Shown here in pieces: positions 4,769 through 6,009 of a stretch of 6,009 bases of DNA (the stretch's first letter is position 1; the number at the start of each line of letters is the position of its first letter). The translations under genes were made by a program, and so were the position numbers. This DNA comes from Halovivax sp. (GTDB lineage Archaea > Halobacteriota > Halobacteria > Halobacteriales > Natrialbaceae): contig SKPV01000152.1 in assembly GCA_007119345.1 (NCBI GenBank), forward strand, positions 1 to 6,009, read 5' to 3'. The notes under the pieces were generated by a model. The model was not told the DNA's origin. It ran no database searches and saw only the letters and a list, made by a program, of their open reading frames with translations.

Positions 4769-6009
4769 ATGTCAGAGAAGCACTCCCACGACTTCGACCG
4801 ACGAACCGTGCTGAAGGCGACCGCGGCGGCCGGCACACTGGTCGGCCTTGGCGGCGTGACGGCTGGGACGCCCGGACGCGATCCCGGGCCGAAGGAGGAC
4901 GAGGTGCTGGTCGGCGTGACACAGCACGCGGACGATATGGAGGCCGAGGTAGCTCCGTACGTGCCGGAGAACGGCGAGATCGTACACAAAAACGAGACCA
5001 TTCGGTACGTTGCGGTGAAGTTTCCGGACCGGGCGGACCCGGCGAAAGAGGCGTTCAAGGAGAACGTGCTCGAAGCGCGCCACGTCCAGTACGCGGAGGA
5101 CAACAGGACCTATCGGGCGCTCGGCTACACCCCGAACGATCCGCTGTACGACGATCAGTACGCCCCCCAGATCACGAACTGCGAGGAGGCGTGGGAGACG
5201 ACGCTCGGGGACTCTTCCGTCACTATCTCGGTGATCGATCAGGGTATCCAGTACGATCACCCCAACCTCGAAGAGAACATGGACGGGAGCGTCGAGCACT
5301 ACGGATACGATTTCGTCGAGGACGAGAGCGACCCCTATCCCGTGACGGAGGACGAAGACCACGGCACGCACGTGGGCGGAATCGCGGCAGGTGGCACGGA
5401 TAACGGCGAGGGCCACGCCGGCATCAGCAACTGCTCGATGCTCTCCGCGCGAGCGCTCGACGAGAGCGGCGGCGGCTCGCTGTCGGACATCTCCGACGCC
5501 ATCACCTGGTCGGCGGACCAGGGCGCGGAGGTGATCAACATGTCTCTGGGCGGGGGCGGATACGACGAGACGATGGCCAACGCGTGCGAATACGCGTACG
5601 AAGAGGGTTCGCTCCTCGTGGCAGCGGCGGGCAACGACGGGCCCTGCACCGATTGCGTGAGCTACCCTGCCGCCTACGACGAGGTGATGGCGGTCAGCGC
5701 GACCGACGAGAACGACGACCTCGCGGGTTTTTCCTCGACGGGCCCCGAGATCGAACTGGCTGCCCCCGGCGACGACGTCCTCTCGACGGTAAACTGGGAC
5801 GACTACGCGCAGTACTCGGGAACGTCGATGGCGTCGCCGGTGGTCGCCGGCGTCGCGGCGTTGACCATCTCGCAGTGGGACACCGACAACGAGACCACTC
5901 GCGCTCACCTGAAGAACACCGCCGAGGACATCGGTCTCGCGGACAGCGAGCAAGGTTCGGGTCGGGTCGACGCCGACGGCGCAGTCAACACGTCTCCCGA
6001 CGATGACGA
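4769..6009 (+). CDS. Second halolysin-like secreted subtilisin family (S8) serine protease, 3' end beyond the window
   Basis: The frame opens at the ATG at 4769 and stays open for 413 codons to the window edge, so the C-terminus is missing. Residues 1-33 are a Tat signal (DRRTVLK with arginines 11-12, then a Gly/Ala/Leu-rich stretch and VTAG). Residues about 45-117 form an I9-like propeptide. The catalytic domain begins near 124 and has Asp157 (SVIDQG), His198 (DHGTHVGG), oxyanion Asn289 (AAAGND) and Ser353 (SGTSMASP), all intact. The AAPG segment (331-334) is present, unlike in the first protease. Five cysteines are visible (138, 222, 273, 293, 296); CxxC at 293-296 immediately follows the oxyanion-hole loop. 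The visible end (QGSGRVDADGAVNTSPDDD) is the usual border between catalytic domain and C-terminal extension, so a further domain is expected outside the window. Codons ending in G (GCG, GTG, GAG, CGG) are more frequent than in the first protease. Likely role: secreted protein digestion. Confidence 0.95.
   Translation, partial: MSEKHSHDFDRRTVLKATAAAGTLVGLGGVTAGTPGRDPGPKEDEVLVGVTQHADDMEAEVAPYVPENGEIVHKNETIRYVAVKFPDRADPAKEAFKENVLEARHVQYAEDNRTYRALGYTPNDPLYDDQYAPQITNCEEAWETTLGDSSVTISVIDQGIQYDHPNLEENMDGSVEHYGYDFVEDESDPYPVTEDEDHGTHVGGIAAGGTDNGEGHAGISNCSMLSARALDESGGGSLSDISDAITWSADQGAEVINMSLGGGGYDETMANACEYAYEEGSLLVAAAGNDGPCTDCVSYPAAYDEVMAVSATDENDDLAGFSSTGPEIELAAPGDDVLSTVNWDDYAQYSGTSMASPVVAGVAALTISQWDTDNETTRAHLKNTAEDIGLADSEQGSGRVDADGAVNTSPDDD

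Noticed and set aside
4772..5953. 393-codon minus-strand open frame opposite the second protease
   Set aside because: It is an antisense shadow of the second protease with the same Arg/Val/Asp-rich composition and no domain.
1774..6009. A protease-RNase toxin or defence module (halolysin, NYN, halolysin)
   Set aside because: The NYN gene is on the opposite strand with its own promoter-like box and matches a widespread single-gene archaeal family. The proteases are exported, so there is no sequence evidence of a functional link.

Overview
The window looks like chromosomal DNA of a halophilic archaeon (class Halobacteria). It is GC-rich. The predicted proteins are strongly acidic, and both secreted proteins carry twin-arginine (Tat) signals. 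Most genes have a T-rich or TATA-like box about 21-34 nt upstream of the start codon, as expected for the leaderless transcripts common in haloarchaea. The genus cannot be read from the sequence.

Layout: (1) positions 1-227, minus strand: the N-terminal 75 residues of a small acidic protein that I recognise as DUF2150. (2) 316-1161, minus: a TatD-like TIM-barrel metal-dependent hydrolase of the archaeal COG1099 type; its start is placed 105 nt inside the longest open frame. (3) 1162-1773: a long intergenic stretch with no convincing gene. It separates the minus-strand hydrolase from a divergent plus-strand gene and ends in an AT-rich promoter. (4) 1774-3585, plus: a complete 603-aa secreted subtilisin-like protease (halolysin type) with Tat signal, I9-type propeptide, S8 catalytic domain, PKD-like domain and a PPC-like C-terminal extension. 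(5) 3745-4197, minus and convergent with the protease: a 150-aa NYN/PIN-fold protein (TIGR00288/LabA-like), a probable RNase. (6) 4198-4768: a second long intergenic region. Its distal half is AT-rich and carries several inverted repeats and a promoter. (7) 4769-6009, plus: a second Tat-exported halolysin, cut by the window end just after its catalytic domain.

The main theme is a pair of diverged paralogous extracellular serine proteases in the same orientation, interrupted by an unrelated single-gene unit on the other strand. Each protease has its own promoter, and they differ in their cysteines, in a substrate-side loop and in codon choice. That suggests two enzymes with separate regulation or properties rather than a recent simple duplication. 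The three minus-strand genes look like ordinary housekeeping or hypothetical genes. I see no RNA genes, CRISPR arrays or mobile elements. The window does not show a clearly new system; the most interesting unexplained material is the non-coding DNA upstream of each protease.
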